This document shows, piece after piece, positions 12,021 through 24,477 of a DNA stretch of 64,000 bases (the first letter of the stretch is position 1; each line of letters starts with the position of its first letter). The translations under genes were made by a program, and so were the position numbers. Below the pieces are notes generated by a model that did no database searches, had not been told where the DNA came from, and saw only the letters and a list, made by a program, of their open reading frames with translations. The DNA is from Raphanus sativus (Eukaryota > Streptophyta > Magnoliopsida > Brassicales > Brassicaceae), in contig NC_079518.1 of NCBI RefSeq assembly GCF_000801105.2, positions 13,214,106-13,278,105 of the forward strand. Direction: 5' to 3'.

Positions 12021-13382
12021 TGATGATGAGAGAAGACAAGTGAGTTTCAAAATGTTCTTGAGAAGAAAGGAGGGATTTGCATGGAAATTAAAAGCATGTC
12101 GTTGTCCGTGCAGTTCTAGAGAGAGAGAGTGTGTGTTTGTAACTGTGATTGATAGTGATGATGACTGATGATTCAAAGTTTGGGCCTTTGGATTGATAAG
12201 AAGGTGAGTTTAATTGTAATGTTTTGATAAATTAATTAATTAACTTTGCCTTTATTTCGACCGTTGGAAGAAAGATGTAACCAAATGAAAATTGAAACCA
12301 TGCTTTATTTTTTTTGAAGCAGTGTTACACGTATAACGAGGAACGTTCTTCTGTTCATCTTTGATTCAAAATTTTAAAATAAGTAAAGGAGAACTCTTTT
12401 AAGTCTTTTGGTACGGTGCCTCTTTACTTTGCCTGTCTTATGACAGTTTTCAGTTTTCATCGGCACTACTGAGAATGGTAGTAGCATCATAAGGATGAAG
12501 TCACGAAACAATTTAAGAAAAATTTCATTACATTTTAAATTTGCGAAATTACTTGCGTGATTTACTTTCCGTACATGCATTCTCTGCTTGTTATTATAGT
12601 TCTAGGTGGTAGCACACCAAAAGAAAAACGGTGATAGAGTCAATGAATTTATAAACATGTTATTTGATACATATCATCATGTTAACTATATAATTTATAT
12701 ATTTAATTTATAATTGTATTGCGTAGATGTGTAGCTAAGTGATGATTTATATCTTATGTAGATAACAATATTTTTTTTCTTCAAAAAAAAAAGATGCAAC
12801 TGATGCTAACGATATCATGAACATAATGCAGTTTTATGTGTTAATAAGTGAAGATAATAAAAATGATTAACCATCAAAGATTGGTAATATTAAACAAAAA
12901 AGTTTGGTAATACTTTCCAGTATAAGCATTTGTTTGTTTGGTTCTGTTTGGGTTTAAACAAAAGTTGGATTCAAAAAGATAAGTTACGTTCATTATCAAA
13001 TCATAATATGTTTCAAGTTTTTTGTTGCTAAACAAAAGTTTAGATGCTCAAATTATAATTCGTTTTAGTTTGGTTCTATTTATTAGGACAAAAATTGATA
13101 CACACACATTTTTAGCATTTATTGCAGTGATGTGTCTATAACTTTTAACCTATTTAAAATTAGTACTCAGCAATTCCACGGTTACCCTTTAATACCAACG
13201 ATTAATCTTTTTAAAAGTCTGATTAGACTGATTATTGAGAAAAGCTTAGCCATTCTGATTAGACTGATTGTTGAGAAAAGCTTAGCCAACTATGACAATA
13301 AAAGGGGAAATTAATGTGAGCAGCGGCGAAGAAGGGAAACGAACAGAGAATTGAAAAGAATGTCACATGACTTGTGGGGGTG

Positions 13383-13418
<36 letters not shown>

Positions 13419-13430
13419 GTGTGTGTGTAT
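13383..13430. repeat. Compound self-complementary microsatellite (AC)n(AT)n(GT)n
   Basis: An AC run, an AT run and a GT run follow directly, so the right arm is the reverse complement of the left. The tract can fold into a hairpin or cruciform. Confidence 0.9.
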
Positions 13431-13934
13431 GTATATATTTAATCAAATAAACCCTATAAACAATAATATTTTGAAGATGGTCCTTTTACAAAAAAAAATC
13501 AACATGTTGTCTTTTCTACACTGCCGTAACATATAAAACATACACATTCATTCAATTCACCCATGTGGCACATACCCAAATTATCTAATGCAAAAATGTT
13601 TTGATCACACGAATACGATTGATCGCTTGAGCCATGTTTTGTGCTTAAACTTGATTCCATTATAATAGGGTCTAGACTAGATCAGAAAAAGAAGAAAATA
13701 TAGTTTATAATGTAGTTAGTATTTTTCAATATGACTGTCTCCTCGCTTTAAAGACGGCTAGTTCGGTTTGAAGTTGATGGAGCTGACTTGTTGTACTGAC
13801 AAAAATGCATGTAACTAGACATATTAAGAGAACTGTTCCTCTTTTAATATTGCATCTTTGTTTCTCAGAAGTGGCCTCTGTTGTATCGCTGGTTAGGTCA
13901 TGAAACTGTGCTGTATGTGTGAATTTGTTAGAGT

Positions 13935-13982
13935 GAGCTTCTCTTCCCATTTTTTTGGGGTCAAAAGAGCTTCTCTTCCCAT
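13935..13982 (-). repeat. Poly-T micro-insertion with 16-bp target duplication
   Basis: GAGCTTCTCTTCCCAT occurs perfectly at 13935-13950 and 13967-13982, flanking TTTTTTGGGGTCAAAA. The T run next to the left copy fits a minus-oriented, almost completely truncated retroposon. Confidence 0.7.
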
Positions 13983-14360
13983 ATGATTTTGTTTATTCCT
14001 CTGAGCAACAAAAAAGCAAAATAGAACGGTATCCATTTAATATAAATTAAATGACAATTAAAATTATTGAAAAATGTAGATATGTCAATTAAATATATTA
14101 TAGGTGAAAACATTGAATTTTTATACATTATCTTTAGTTTAAATCACCTGACATTACATATTGGTTTGTTTTTTTTGTTTAACTAAGAAATCACCAAATA
14201 TGGAGTAATATCTTTTTTTGTTTTTTCACAACTGCATAATCTCTTTATTTTGCAGTAAAATTTGTAACGGGTTGGAGATACTCTAAGACCCTATTTTTGG
14301 AATACAATAAGATTGCAAATTTTAAAATATTTGATTGTAGTTTAATAGAATAGATTTACC

Positions 14361-15753
14361 TAGGGATGTTGTATAGGGTAACCCAACCCAATCCAACCCT
14401 ATTTAGCTTAAACCCAACCCTAAGTGACCCTAACCCTTTTAAACCCATTAAAACTATGTAAAATAGGGCTGAACCCTTTAAACCCTTTATATTTTTTTTC
14501 TTATGTAAACACATAGTTTCTGATTGAAATAAACAAGTTGCTCTCTACCTTGATAACAAATCAGTAATCATCATTGATAATCAATTTAAACTCTCTTAAA
14601 ATAAAATATCAAACGCTAATCATCAATCACAAGTTTCTAAACAAAACCAGTAAACTTTCCTCTAAGAGAACAAAATGGGTTTTGAAACAGTCACTGTATA
14701 AGTTTCTCTCTATACTCTGTCTTTAATTCAGTAGCCTTATCCAAATAAACTTTCTTATCCTAAATAGCCACTTAATACAACCCGAGTTATATCACGATAG
14801 ACAAATCACCATGCAACCTAGGGAAGAAACAAAGAGTAGAGCAACTCACTTCTTCTGTCAAAGACTTCCACTTTTCACTTCGTAGCTTTGCAACCTACAA
14901 TCATATAGAAAGCACAGTCTATAAAACCTTCACATAGAAAACACAAGCACACTAATCATGTATAGTAACAAACTTGTTTATGACACACAGGCATATAGAA
15001 AGCATAGGTTTATTTTCAATTGAAAGCAAATGAAACTCGAATAGCATAGGTTTATTTTCAAGTTTCTATCAGTAGCTAAAGGAACTCTACTGCCTTACCC
15101 GCAGCCTCTTTTTTTGTCAATGCTGAACAAGTAAGATGAACCAAATTACAGAATCAAAACAAATAAGCTCATCAGGTAACAAGTAGTAAAGATGTAAAGA
15201 TGAGCTAACCCATTCTCAAAAACAAATCAAACACACATGAGTACATGATTGTTACCTCAACAATGCTTGAAACCCAAATCGGAGGAGATAAGAGAGAGGT
15301 CGAGTCTGAGGACAGAGAGCTCACGCCGGAGATTGCTCGATCTCGAAGTTGATTGAAACCCACCGACTGAGAATCTAAGATGTTGAAACCCACCGACTGA
15401 GAATCTGAGATGTTAAAGCCCTCGTCGACGAGATCGATTGAAACCCTCGACTCCTCGATCAATGGCGACTGAGATCGATTGATGGCGACGAGAACGAAGA
15501 CTGAAACCAACTCCTTGAGTGATGGCGACGAGAACGAAGAAGAAAGCTTTGATCAAAGAAGAAAACGTCGTAGTTTAGTTTAAAAAAAATATAATGACTA
15601 ATAGGGCCTAGCCCTTTCAAAACCCTTTATTATCTAGTCCAACCCTAAATGAGTCCGATATGGTTTACAGATAAAACATTAGGGTTTAGGGCTTTTAAAA
15701 ATTTCAATGGGCTGGTACTACCCTAATTATAAGAACCCAATACAACATCCCTA
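14361..15753. mobile_element. Non-autonomous hAT element
   Basis: The 1393-bp element starts TAGGGATGTTGTAT and ends with its inverse complement (ATACAACATCCCTA). The 8-bp duplication GATTTACC flanks it at 14353-14360 and 15754-15761, the hAT signature. Subterminal regions carry many AACCC/GGGTT motifs that resemble telomere repeats and may serve as transposase sites. No transposase is visible. A 30-bp tandem duplication lies near 15350-15410. Confidence 0.85.
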
Positions 15754-15761
15754 GATTTACC

Positions 15762-18717
15762 TATGCAATTCAAAATCTCAAGTTAATTGAACATATGGAT
15801 AACAAATATTCAGATTGTAATAAGAGCACATGTTAAAGAGTGGATATGTATAAGTGGTCTTCCTTATGAATTGACGTACATTTGATATAAACACAAAACG
15901 AATAAAGTTGTTCATGATAAAACCGATTCACTAATCAATTGGTGGTAATCTAGTGGTAATCTTTTATGGTTAAGCGTGTATTTATATTAATTTTGGGTTT
16001 GTTTGAATTAAACTATTATTATTTTGCCAGTTTGGATTTGGCTTTGTACCAAATGGTTTATATGGTAGACAATAACAGATGATCTATCTACTTCATAATA
16101 TTAGTTTGAAAGTATTTCAAACTTAGATTAGATACTATGGTATACTTTTAGATTAGTCCACTCTATATCATTAAGTGCGTTTCTCTCGATACTGACCAAA
16201 TAAGCTGATAGAGTTTATAAAAAAAGTTTCACTAAATATCGGTTTTGGAAAACCAAAAGTGAAGACTAGCATATTAGCATGAAACTCGGTGTTCAATATA
16301 CTCAATATTTTGTAGATGTTACATGTACAACATAATTATCCAATTAACTTTAGGGAGTTGTTTAAATATTTAGTTATATGTATCGGTAAAAATCGTTATA
16401 CGGTAAACAAATGTTGTCTTCAAAATAAGACTTTTAAGAACATATATATATATATATATATATATAGTATATATATGTATATAGTATATATATGTATGTA
16501 TTTGTGGGGTCTGTCATTTTATATGCTCAATCCAAAGTTTTTTCTAAAAGAAATAGTTAAGAAATTTTTGGTTAAGTTTTCCATCGAGTGATAGACTCCA
16601 CAATTATATATGCATGTATAATATATACATACATATACATATATGGTTAGAAACTTTCATTGGAGGTGCTCTAACAGATTAAACATTTTGTGATTATATT
16701 TTTAATTGACTAATTCAAATATACATCCTTTATATATTAATTGAAAAAAATTAAAAATTATTTTATAACCACATATCAGTATGAGAATGAAATTCAGAAT
16801 TCTTAGAAAATATGTTGGTCCATCTTAACTTATATTATATTTTTATTAAATCAACTATAAAATTGATAATTAGTATATAAAAAATATTCTCGCACTTTCT
16901 TTAAATAAAAGCTACAGAATTACATAATATGATTAACGTATATAAGACAATTAATGATTACAAATGATAAATATTTGATAACAATTTTTTTATCGTAGCT
17001 CTTTTTTGTTTAGTTTTATATTATTAAAAAATATTAAACAATCACATTAACCATATAATAAAAATTTAACTTTTTTATATGTTATATTTTGAATTTTTAA
17101 AATGACTATAAATTACTAAAAACGTTAAATGTCTCACACTAAAAATTTGTGATCAATGGTTTAATTATCTTTGTAATAACAAGATACAAATGATCATATA
17201 TCGTATGAATATGGAGTCTCATTTAATAGACATTTGTATTATATATTAATATAATTTAAAAATAAATTATATAACATATAAAGTACATAAATGTGTTAAT
17301 TTATAAATTTGTATTGAAAAAGTATTAAAACCTTAACATTTTAATTTTGAAATTTGCATTGAAAAAATCACATATTATAAAATTTGTGTTTATCATATGA
17401 GTATGAGTTCTCAATAACAAAAAAAATATATATATATATATATATATATATACTTTATATCTGTGTCCATGTCATTGAAATTTAGTTATATATTATATTA
17501 AATCAATAAAATGATTGTTTTTATTTATTTACCAAAAAATATCGTAAATAAAACATAGGTATTTTTATTTATGTGCTTATTCTAATTTAATTATATACAT
17601 AATACGTAAATGAACACATATAAATAATAAATATAAAAATTATTTTTATATATGACGTTCATTCCGCGCAATTGCATAGATCTTAACCTAGTGTTAGGGT
17701 ATTAATGAATTGGTCCAAAAACATTTTATCGATAGATAAAAATAAGATTCTAATTAAAATAAGATTCTGAAAGAAAGTTTCCTCCGATCCGAGATCATCT
17801 ATGTACCAAGGACGCAAAATTCTAAGGCGGATAACATAGCACATAGTGTTAAAAAGCAACAATCTTTCGTCGTTCATATGGATCAAGATTTCTCGGTATG
17901 GTTCACAGATATTAATGCACATTAATATTATACACAAACACATGACCACGTTAGAACATAATTTTGGTTAAATTTATATGAAACTACATTTAAATCTAAA
18001 CATATATGCCATAAATGATGAGAATTAACAATTTTAGATCTTAATGTTTTCCCATGATACATGGATCAAACAAAAATGCTCTTGCCAATTTCTTCGGGAG
18101 TTATCAGTTTTCTTAAATTTTATTTTTTTAACTTTCTCTTTTTTTGTCAATATTTTAAATCTTTCTTAATACGATATGATTGCATATATTTTTTATATGC
18201 CATTTTACATTAGAAAATTTTCAATTTTACCACATGTTTGATTCTAGTAACTATTTTCATAAATACTTTTAATTGGTGATAAAATAACATTAAACTAAAT
18301 TTTCTAAATATTTATAAAACAAATAAACTTAATCCCAACCCTTAGTACTAAACGCTAAACATTAATCACTAAATCATAAATTCAAATGTCAATATATTTT
18401 TGATAAAATATTTTTTTGAAAAGTGGTAGCTAACTTGTCGTGTTTTAAACAATTTGTCTTTTATATTTTGTTAGATCCTTTTCCATACATAAATTGATAC
18501 TTTCCACCACTAATTTGATAAGGATGCCGTAGACCATAGAAAATCACGCCTTATTGAATCTTTGTTCTTCGGATCTCATCGGATTAATCTGGTTAGTGTT
18601 TGCATCGATTCATAAACTATTTTATTCATCGCAAGCGTTGATTAGATGACTAATCTCGTCTTAAAGGTTTTATTAAGATTCTTGTTTGGAGTTTAGGGTT
18701 TGCATACAACAACAAAA
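15762..18717. other. AT-rich intergenic DNA
   Basis: No gene seen. It holds (TA)n tracts near 16443-16466 and 17426-17453. A possible degenerate Helitron 3' end (CCGCGCAATTGC half-hairpin then CCTAG at 17687-17691) and a MITE-like AT-rich block (about 18190-18440) are weaker calls. Confidence 0.4.
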
Positions 18718-19738
18718 ATGATGGATAGATTCAAAGGTGTAGCAGACGATATTATTTGCCACATCCTGTCTTTCCTTCCCATAGAAGAGGCTGCTTTAAC
18801 ATCTCTCCTCTCAAAGCGTTGGCGTAATCTGTTTGCCTTCAGACAAAATCTTCATTTAGACGATCACGGAGCGGTCGATGGAGGAAGAGACAGTTTCATC
18901 GATTTTGTGGATAATGTATTGTCTGTGTCAGGCAGTTTCCCAATGAGGAACATCTGTATAAAATGTCGAAACTGCATCAATGCTGAGACGGGTCCTGTCA
19001 CCCGCTGGATGACCGACGCGGTGAGACACAGTGTGGTGAACCTTGATATAGACGTAATCGCTGCTGGAGATGTGAGCTTGGTGCCTCTAGAGATCTTCAC
19101 TTGCAGGACATTGGCCGCAACGTGTATTTAATTATTCTTGATACTGGGATGGTAATCAATTATTAGTTTTTTACAAGTTTGCATTTAGTCAATGATTATT
19201 GACTTTTTTTTCTTTCTTTTGTCAGGCGTTTTGTTCTTGGCGTGAAGAAGTTCCAGTGTTCATCAACCTGTCCCTCTTAATTATTACAATTGATTTCCCA
19301 AGCTACAACTGGGAGTTACTGCCACTACTTTTGAACAAGTCTCCAAATTTACAGACTCTTGTCATCAATGTAACTACCCAAAACCACCCCCTTGAAAGTT
19401 ACTTTATTGGGACAAGCTCTAAATCTCTAACCTTGTTTCAGGGTCTAATGCGCGTTGATAATGCTGAACGAGAGTATGGGTTTTCACCTGTGAGAGTACT
19501 GAAGATAACTGAGTATGGAGGAGAAGTTGAAGAGCGTGAGCAAATGAAGCTCTTCCTAGAGAAACTGACATGTCTTGAGCTTGTCAAAGTTCGTGTTTAT
19601 GCAATAACCGACGAGGAAAAGTCTAGTATCACCAGTGATCTACTAATGCTTCCTAGGCCGTCCATGTGCAAGCTCCAGATCATGTTTTGTGAGAAATCAA
19701 GATCCAAACTGAATAGGGGGAGGAGACTATTAAGTTAA
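18718..19738 (+). pseudogene. F-box/LRR (FBD-type) gene with internal deletion
   Basis: The first open part (18718-19131) begins MMDRFKG and has an N-terminal F-box with [19 protein letters not shown], then the start of the leucine-rich region up to FTCRTLA, where it runs into TAA. The second part (19226-19738) resumes at the late LRR region (INLSLLIITIDFPSYNWELL) and ends with a normal FBD-like tail (ITSDLLMLPR). In this family about 130-170 residues of LRR lie between these two points and are missing. A CAG acceptor-like site precedes the second part, but no donor joins it in frame with the first. F-box proteins of this type are substrate adaptors of SCF ubiquitin ligases. Here the substrate-binding part is lost, so it is probably non-functional. 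Confidence 0.75.
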
Positions 19739-19914
19739 TGAATGAAGTTATTTAAACTCCGATAAGTTTGGTTTTTGTGCACAATTGCTCTTTTTCTAGT
19801 GTATGTGCGATAGTTGGGCCTTCTGCTTGCCTTTATTTCTCTTGCAAGTCTATCTCTGGAGAGTTAGTCTATATGCATTTTTCTTTTCCTATATGATATT
19901 TTTGTTCAATAGGT

Positions 19915-20335
19915 GTAGATGATCACGGTGGGTCAGGTTTGGAGACCATAATTTTCAGATTTTCCTTCAAGCAAAAATATCCTTGCGTGGAGGATTTCTG
20001 TCTTGCTGTCGGCGGTTTCATCTGTCGGGTTTCTTGGTTGACCAATGCTTTGATCCTTTGGGTTAGTCTGTATTAGAATGGGTGAACCGTAGTTATTAGG
20101 TTTGAGGGCGTTTATTGATACTGGCTCTTTTCTTCAACCGTTTCGGTCCGTTTGGTCTCAGCATGTTCCATTGCTTATCTGGTTATTAGGCTAGCTTTTC
20201 TGCCTGTTTTCACTTTTTTGTAACTTTCCGTTCTTGTTGTTTAGTTTTAATTTTTTATTTTGCAATTATTTCTTTTGTAATCCTTATCAAAACTTGAAAT
20301 TTTGGTATAATAGTTTAACATTTTACCAAAAAAAT
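19915..20335 (+). mobile_element. Possible LINE 3'-UTR fragment
   Basis: The end GGTATAATAGTTTAACATTT followed by ACC and a run of A resembles the complement of the LINE tail at 38054-38189. No coding part or clear target duplication was found. Confidence 0.35.
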
Positions 20336-20477
20336 ATTGAGTCAAAAATAGTATTCCAAATTAAATTATCTTATTGTCCTTTCTGGTGGTTCGAACCACG
20401 CAAACTCGAGATCTCTAGGCCGGCTATCTACATATAGAGCTTATGTTCCCGGAACATCCAAATACTAGACACTAGAT

Positions 20478-21309
20478 CAGGGCCGTCTTTTAGCACGTGC
20501 AAGTGGAGCGGTCGAACAGGATCTAAAATTTTAGAAGGTCCATAATTTTTATTTGTTTTACTAATATTTATAAATTTAAAATCATAGTATTCTAAAAGTT
20601 CAGAATGACTATATTTGAATTTAGTTTTCGTATTTATAACCAATAAATGTAAATTATAATTTTTTATTTTGTTTATATAATCAATTAAAGAGGCAATAAA
20701 TTAGGAAGTAACTAGTATTTATATCAATTATATATTTTGGAAAGTAATAAATAGTTGTTGATGTGTGTGAATATTCAATGGTGGTATAGAAAGTTAATAT
20801 TCTAGCTAATTGATTATGTTTAGGAAACAATTATTAATTAAAGACTACAAATACCGCGAACAAAATATACTTTATAATTTTTAATTAAAATAGTAAGCAC
20901 AAAGAAAATAAAGCTAGCATATAGCTTCTGTTGAAAAAAAAATGATTTGTCCAATCAAGAGTATATAGCTTAATATCCAGATTTTGTTAATCTATTATAT
21001 TTATAGATTATGATTTTTGATTGCGGATATAATAAACTTAAAAAAAACTGAAAAAGTTAGAAAAATGGTCAAATTTGATGATTTGATCGATGATTTTGCA
21101 TTGAAAATGTTAAATAATCAAGTTTAATAATTTGATCAATGATTTTGCATTAAAAATTAGAAATTAGTGTTATTTAGATTATAAATAATTAAATTGATGT
21201 ATTTATTTTATATTATAATGATATTTTGTAAAAAAAAAAAAAATTATTTCAGATTGTTAAAAGAGGTCTTTTTTTGAACAGAGTCTGTCAAAAGTTCGAG
21301 ACGGCCCTG
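20478..21309. mobile_element. Non-autonomous hAT element (CAGGGCCGTCT ends)
   Basis: The 832-bp element has ends CAGGGCCGTC and GACGGCCCTG. The 8-bp duplication CACTAGAT flanks it at 20470-20477 and 21310-21317. The interior is AT-rich without transposase. The ends differ from the 14361 element, so it is a separate hAT family. Confidence 0.88.
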
Positions 21310-21317
21310 CACTAGAT

Positions 21318-22607
21318 GCACTGAAAATTATAAAAAACCTAAACTGACGAATTATAAAAGAAATAAGGGATACTTCGGATCAATTAATTCTAGTATCAAG
21401 TATTCACATATGCAGAAAATTTAAGCGCAATGGTGGATTTAGTATAAATCAACTAAAAGAGGTTGATGGAATTACCAGTTGGATATCAATAAACTTCAAA
21501 AACATGATTATATTCCTGGCGAAATAAACACGATTACAGATAATAAAAAAAAATTCAGATTTCATTCACTTCAAATAAACAATTAAAGAGTAATAATGAT
21601 AAATAATTTAGAAAATTAAAAAGAGCACTGTAAAATCGAAAGTTTTGAAGAAATGAATAAACAAATAAAAAGACAATAAATAAATTAGCAAAAAAAAATC
21701 AATAATCCAAGGTTCCAAACAAGCATTGTCAAAACAAGACATAGATTCAAGTGCGGAGAGAGTTGTCATGACTTGGGGTTAGAAGTAACTCTTCAAAGCA
21801 AGTCGTATGTTTCCTTCTTTTATTTGCTTCCAAGCAATTTCCTTTTCCCCTTATTCTGGCCAACTCTTTGTTTTGAAGAAAATTTGATATTATTCATAAT
21901 TTAAATAATAGAATACCACAATTCAATAGAGTTTGTACTGTAATATGTTAAGATAAAAGAATATATATACATATGTTAAGATAGCTTGATCCACGTTTAC
22001 AAGCAATTGAATAACACACTAATGCTTTCACGTAATATGGTTCAAAAACACTTTCCATATATATATATATACACATTTTTTGTTTTTTGTATGGACTATC
22101 TTTAATACGGGTTAGCAAACGTAAGAATAACCAAATTGAAAAAGAATCAACTGTTTGGTAAGGTTTCAGTACACTTTGAGTTTCAAGTTAGTTACTCATA
22201 AAGCATATGCATTCTTCAATGAGGGTAATTTTGACAGGATAGTAAACCAATCAATTTTTTTGTTTGGTTAAACCGAGTCAATTAGGAATTCTATATTCCT
22301 CTTTATATTCTTTTCTCTTTTGTTTGGTCACCATATTCAAAAGTTAAAAAAAGGAATTGTTTGTATGTAGATAAGGGGTCACCTATTGCTTTCCTTGAAC
22401 GTAAATTAAGAAATTACAACTTTTTGTATCAAATAAAATATTATATTTTACATAATCTCGAGAACTACACTTCCTCTGCAACACGCCTCAATTAATACTT
22501 ATATCCACCAAACTATATTTTATCTTCAAAGTTTTCAGTAATTGTTTTTATTCCACGAGCTTCTTTGAGCCTAAACAAGAAAATAAACGTTAAACATCTG
22601 AAATACT
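21318..22607. other. Intergenic, upstream of lipase gene
   Basis: AT-rich sequence with no gene or element that I can support. It must include the lipase promoter, but no TATA box could be assigned with confidence. Confidence 0.4.
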
Positions 22608-24436
22608 ATGGACGAAGCAGACAAGAGTGTGACGAGGTGTTTCAGCTGCACGAGAACAAAGAAAAAGAAGAACAAAGAGGATGAGAAATTAAAAGCATCT
22701 AGAGGAATCGCAAAGAGATGGAGGGATCTGAGTGGCCAAAACCATTGGAAAGGGATGTTACAGCCGTTGGATCAAGATCTTCGGCAATATATCATACATT
22801 ACGGCGAGATGGCTCAGGCTGGCTATGATACTTTCAACATAAACACCCAATCTAAATTCGCCGGCTCTAGCATTTACTCCAGAAAAGACTTCTTCGCCAA
22901 GGTAACATCAAAGTAAAATTACAAAACGTCCTAATTGGTAAGCGTTGTCAAAAAGGTTCTAATTGGTAAGCGTTAAATAATATGAACCACTAATATATAC
23001 AATGCTAAGTATTCTAGAGATCTATCAAATTAACCATTAATAGAGTGCTAAGTGTTCTAAAGAATCTCTCAAAATAACCAATAATACCATGCTAAATTCT
23101 CAGAAGTCAAATTTTTAAAGTGTCTCATTCCTGAAAACATTTCATTAACTTTCCTTTCTTTTTCTTAATTTTATCTTAATAATAAAACTCATTAGACTAT
23201 CCTCAGTTAAATGCTCTAAACTTTTTTAAAAATAACCTATTTAAAAAAAAATCATGATTATTAAAAATCATGATTACATTCTTCTTTTTTTTTTTTAACA
23301 ACATGATTACATTCTTCTGTCAATAAAAAATCGATGTATACTAATTAATAAACTATATGTGATATGCCGTTTTGTCCCTCGAGGGAGAAGGCATAATTTT
23401 CCCTAAACAAAGCCTTATTTGTTTAACAAAAAAAAAAGCCTTATTTGTTGTAATGTACATAGTTCACTCCACATTTTTCTTGTTTCTTTTTCCTTTTCAC
23501 GATTCTACTTCCGCAATAACACTAGTAGAAGCAAGAAAATACTTATATACAACAAAGGGGAATGTATCCTTACTGTGCAAGAAATCTAAAGCAGAACTTT
23601 ATTTGATTCTTAAAACACGTGCAGGTTGGTCTAGAGAAAGCGCATCCGTATACAAAGTACAAAGTGACTAAGTTTCTATACGCGACATCACAGATCCACG
23701 TGCCTGAGTCATTCCTATTGTTCCCAGTGTCACGCGAAAGATGCACAAAGGAATCGAACTGGATAGGTTACGTGGCGGTGACAGACGACCAAGGCACGGC
23801 TGTTCTTGGTCGGAGAGATATAGTTGTCGCTTGGAGAGGCTCAGTGCAACCACTTGAATGGGTTAACGACTTCGAATTCGGTTTCGTGAACGCCAAAAAG
23901 ATATTCGGTGAAAAAAATGATCAAGTACAGATTCATCAAGGTTGGTACTCAATCTACATGTCTAAGGACGAACGTTCACCTTTTAATAAGGCTAGTGCTC
24001 GTGACCAGGTAATGTGTAGATTACTTGTTAGACGACTATTTTACCGTTTGGGTATTTTGAGAAATTCTCTTGATGGATTTTTGAAATGAGATAAGGTATT
24101 GCGAGAGATTGGGAGACTGTTGGAGAAATATAAAGACGAAAAGATTAGTATAAGTATTTGTGGTCATAGCCTTGGAGCTGCGATCGCGACACTAAACGCT
24201 GCCGATATTGTGGCTAATGGTAATAACCGACCAAAGAGCCGTCCTGACAAATCTTGTCCCGTTACGGCCTTTGTCTTTGCTAGTCCTCGTGTGGGCGATT
24301 CTGACTTTAAGAAACTCTTCTCCGGGTACGTCCTATTAAATAATTATATTTACAACAGTTTTATATTGTCATCTGATAAAAAAATAGCACTCCTCTTCAC
24401 ATATATAAAACATACTAGCTAGCTGATGGTGCGGAC

Positions 24437-24477
<41 letters not shown>

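Larger units (their letters stand above)
12021..14352. other. Intergenic, upstream of IPGA1-like gene
   Basis: I see no gene I can support. It contains a 36-bp tandem duplication (13218-13289), a compound AC/AT/GT repeat at 13383-13430 and a micro-insertion at 13935-13982. A 74-codon minus reading frame at 13726-13950 has one hydrophobic stretch but no recognised relative. Confidence 0.5.

Noticed and set aside
13726..13950. 74-codon minus reading frame with a hydrophobic segment
   Set aside because: No recognised relative, its start codon overlaps a micro-insertion duplication, and there are no supporting gene signals.
17688..17691. Possible + strand Helitron 3' end (CCTAG after a CCGCGCAATTGC stretch)
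   Set aside because: The hairpin is broken and no 5' end was found; mentioned only within the intergenic entry.
22250..22340. Further candidates for micro-insertions
   Set aside because: Flanking repeats of six bases or fewer are expected by chance in AT-rich DNA.
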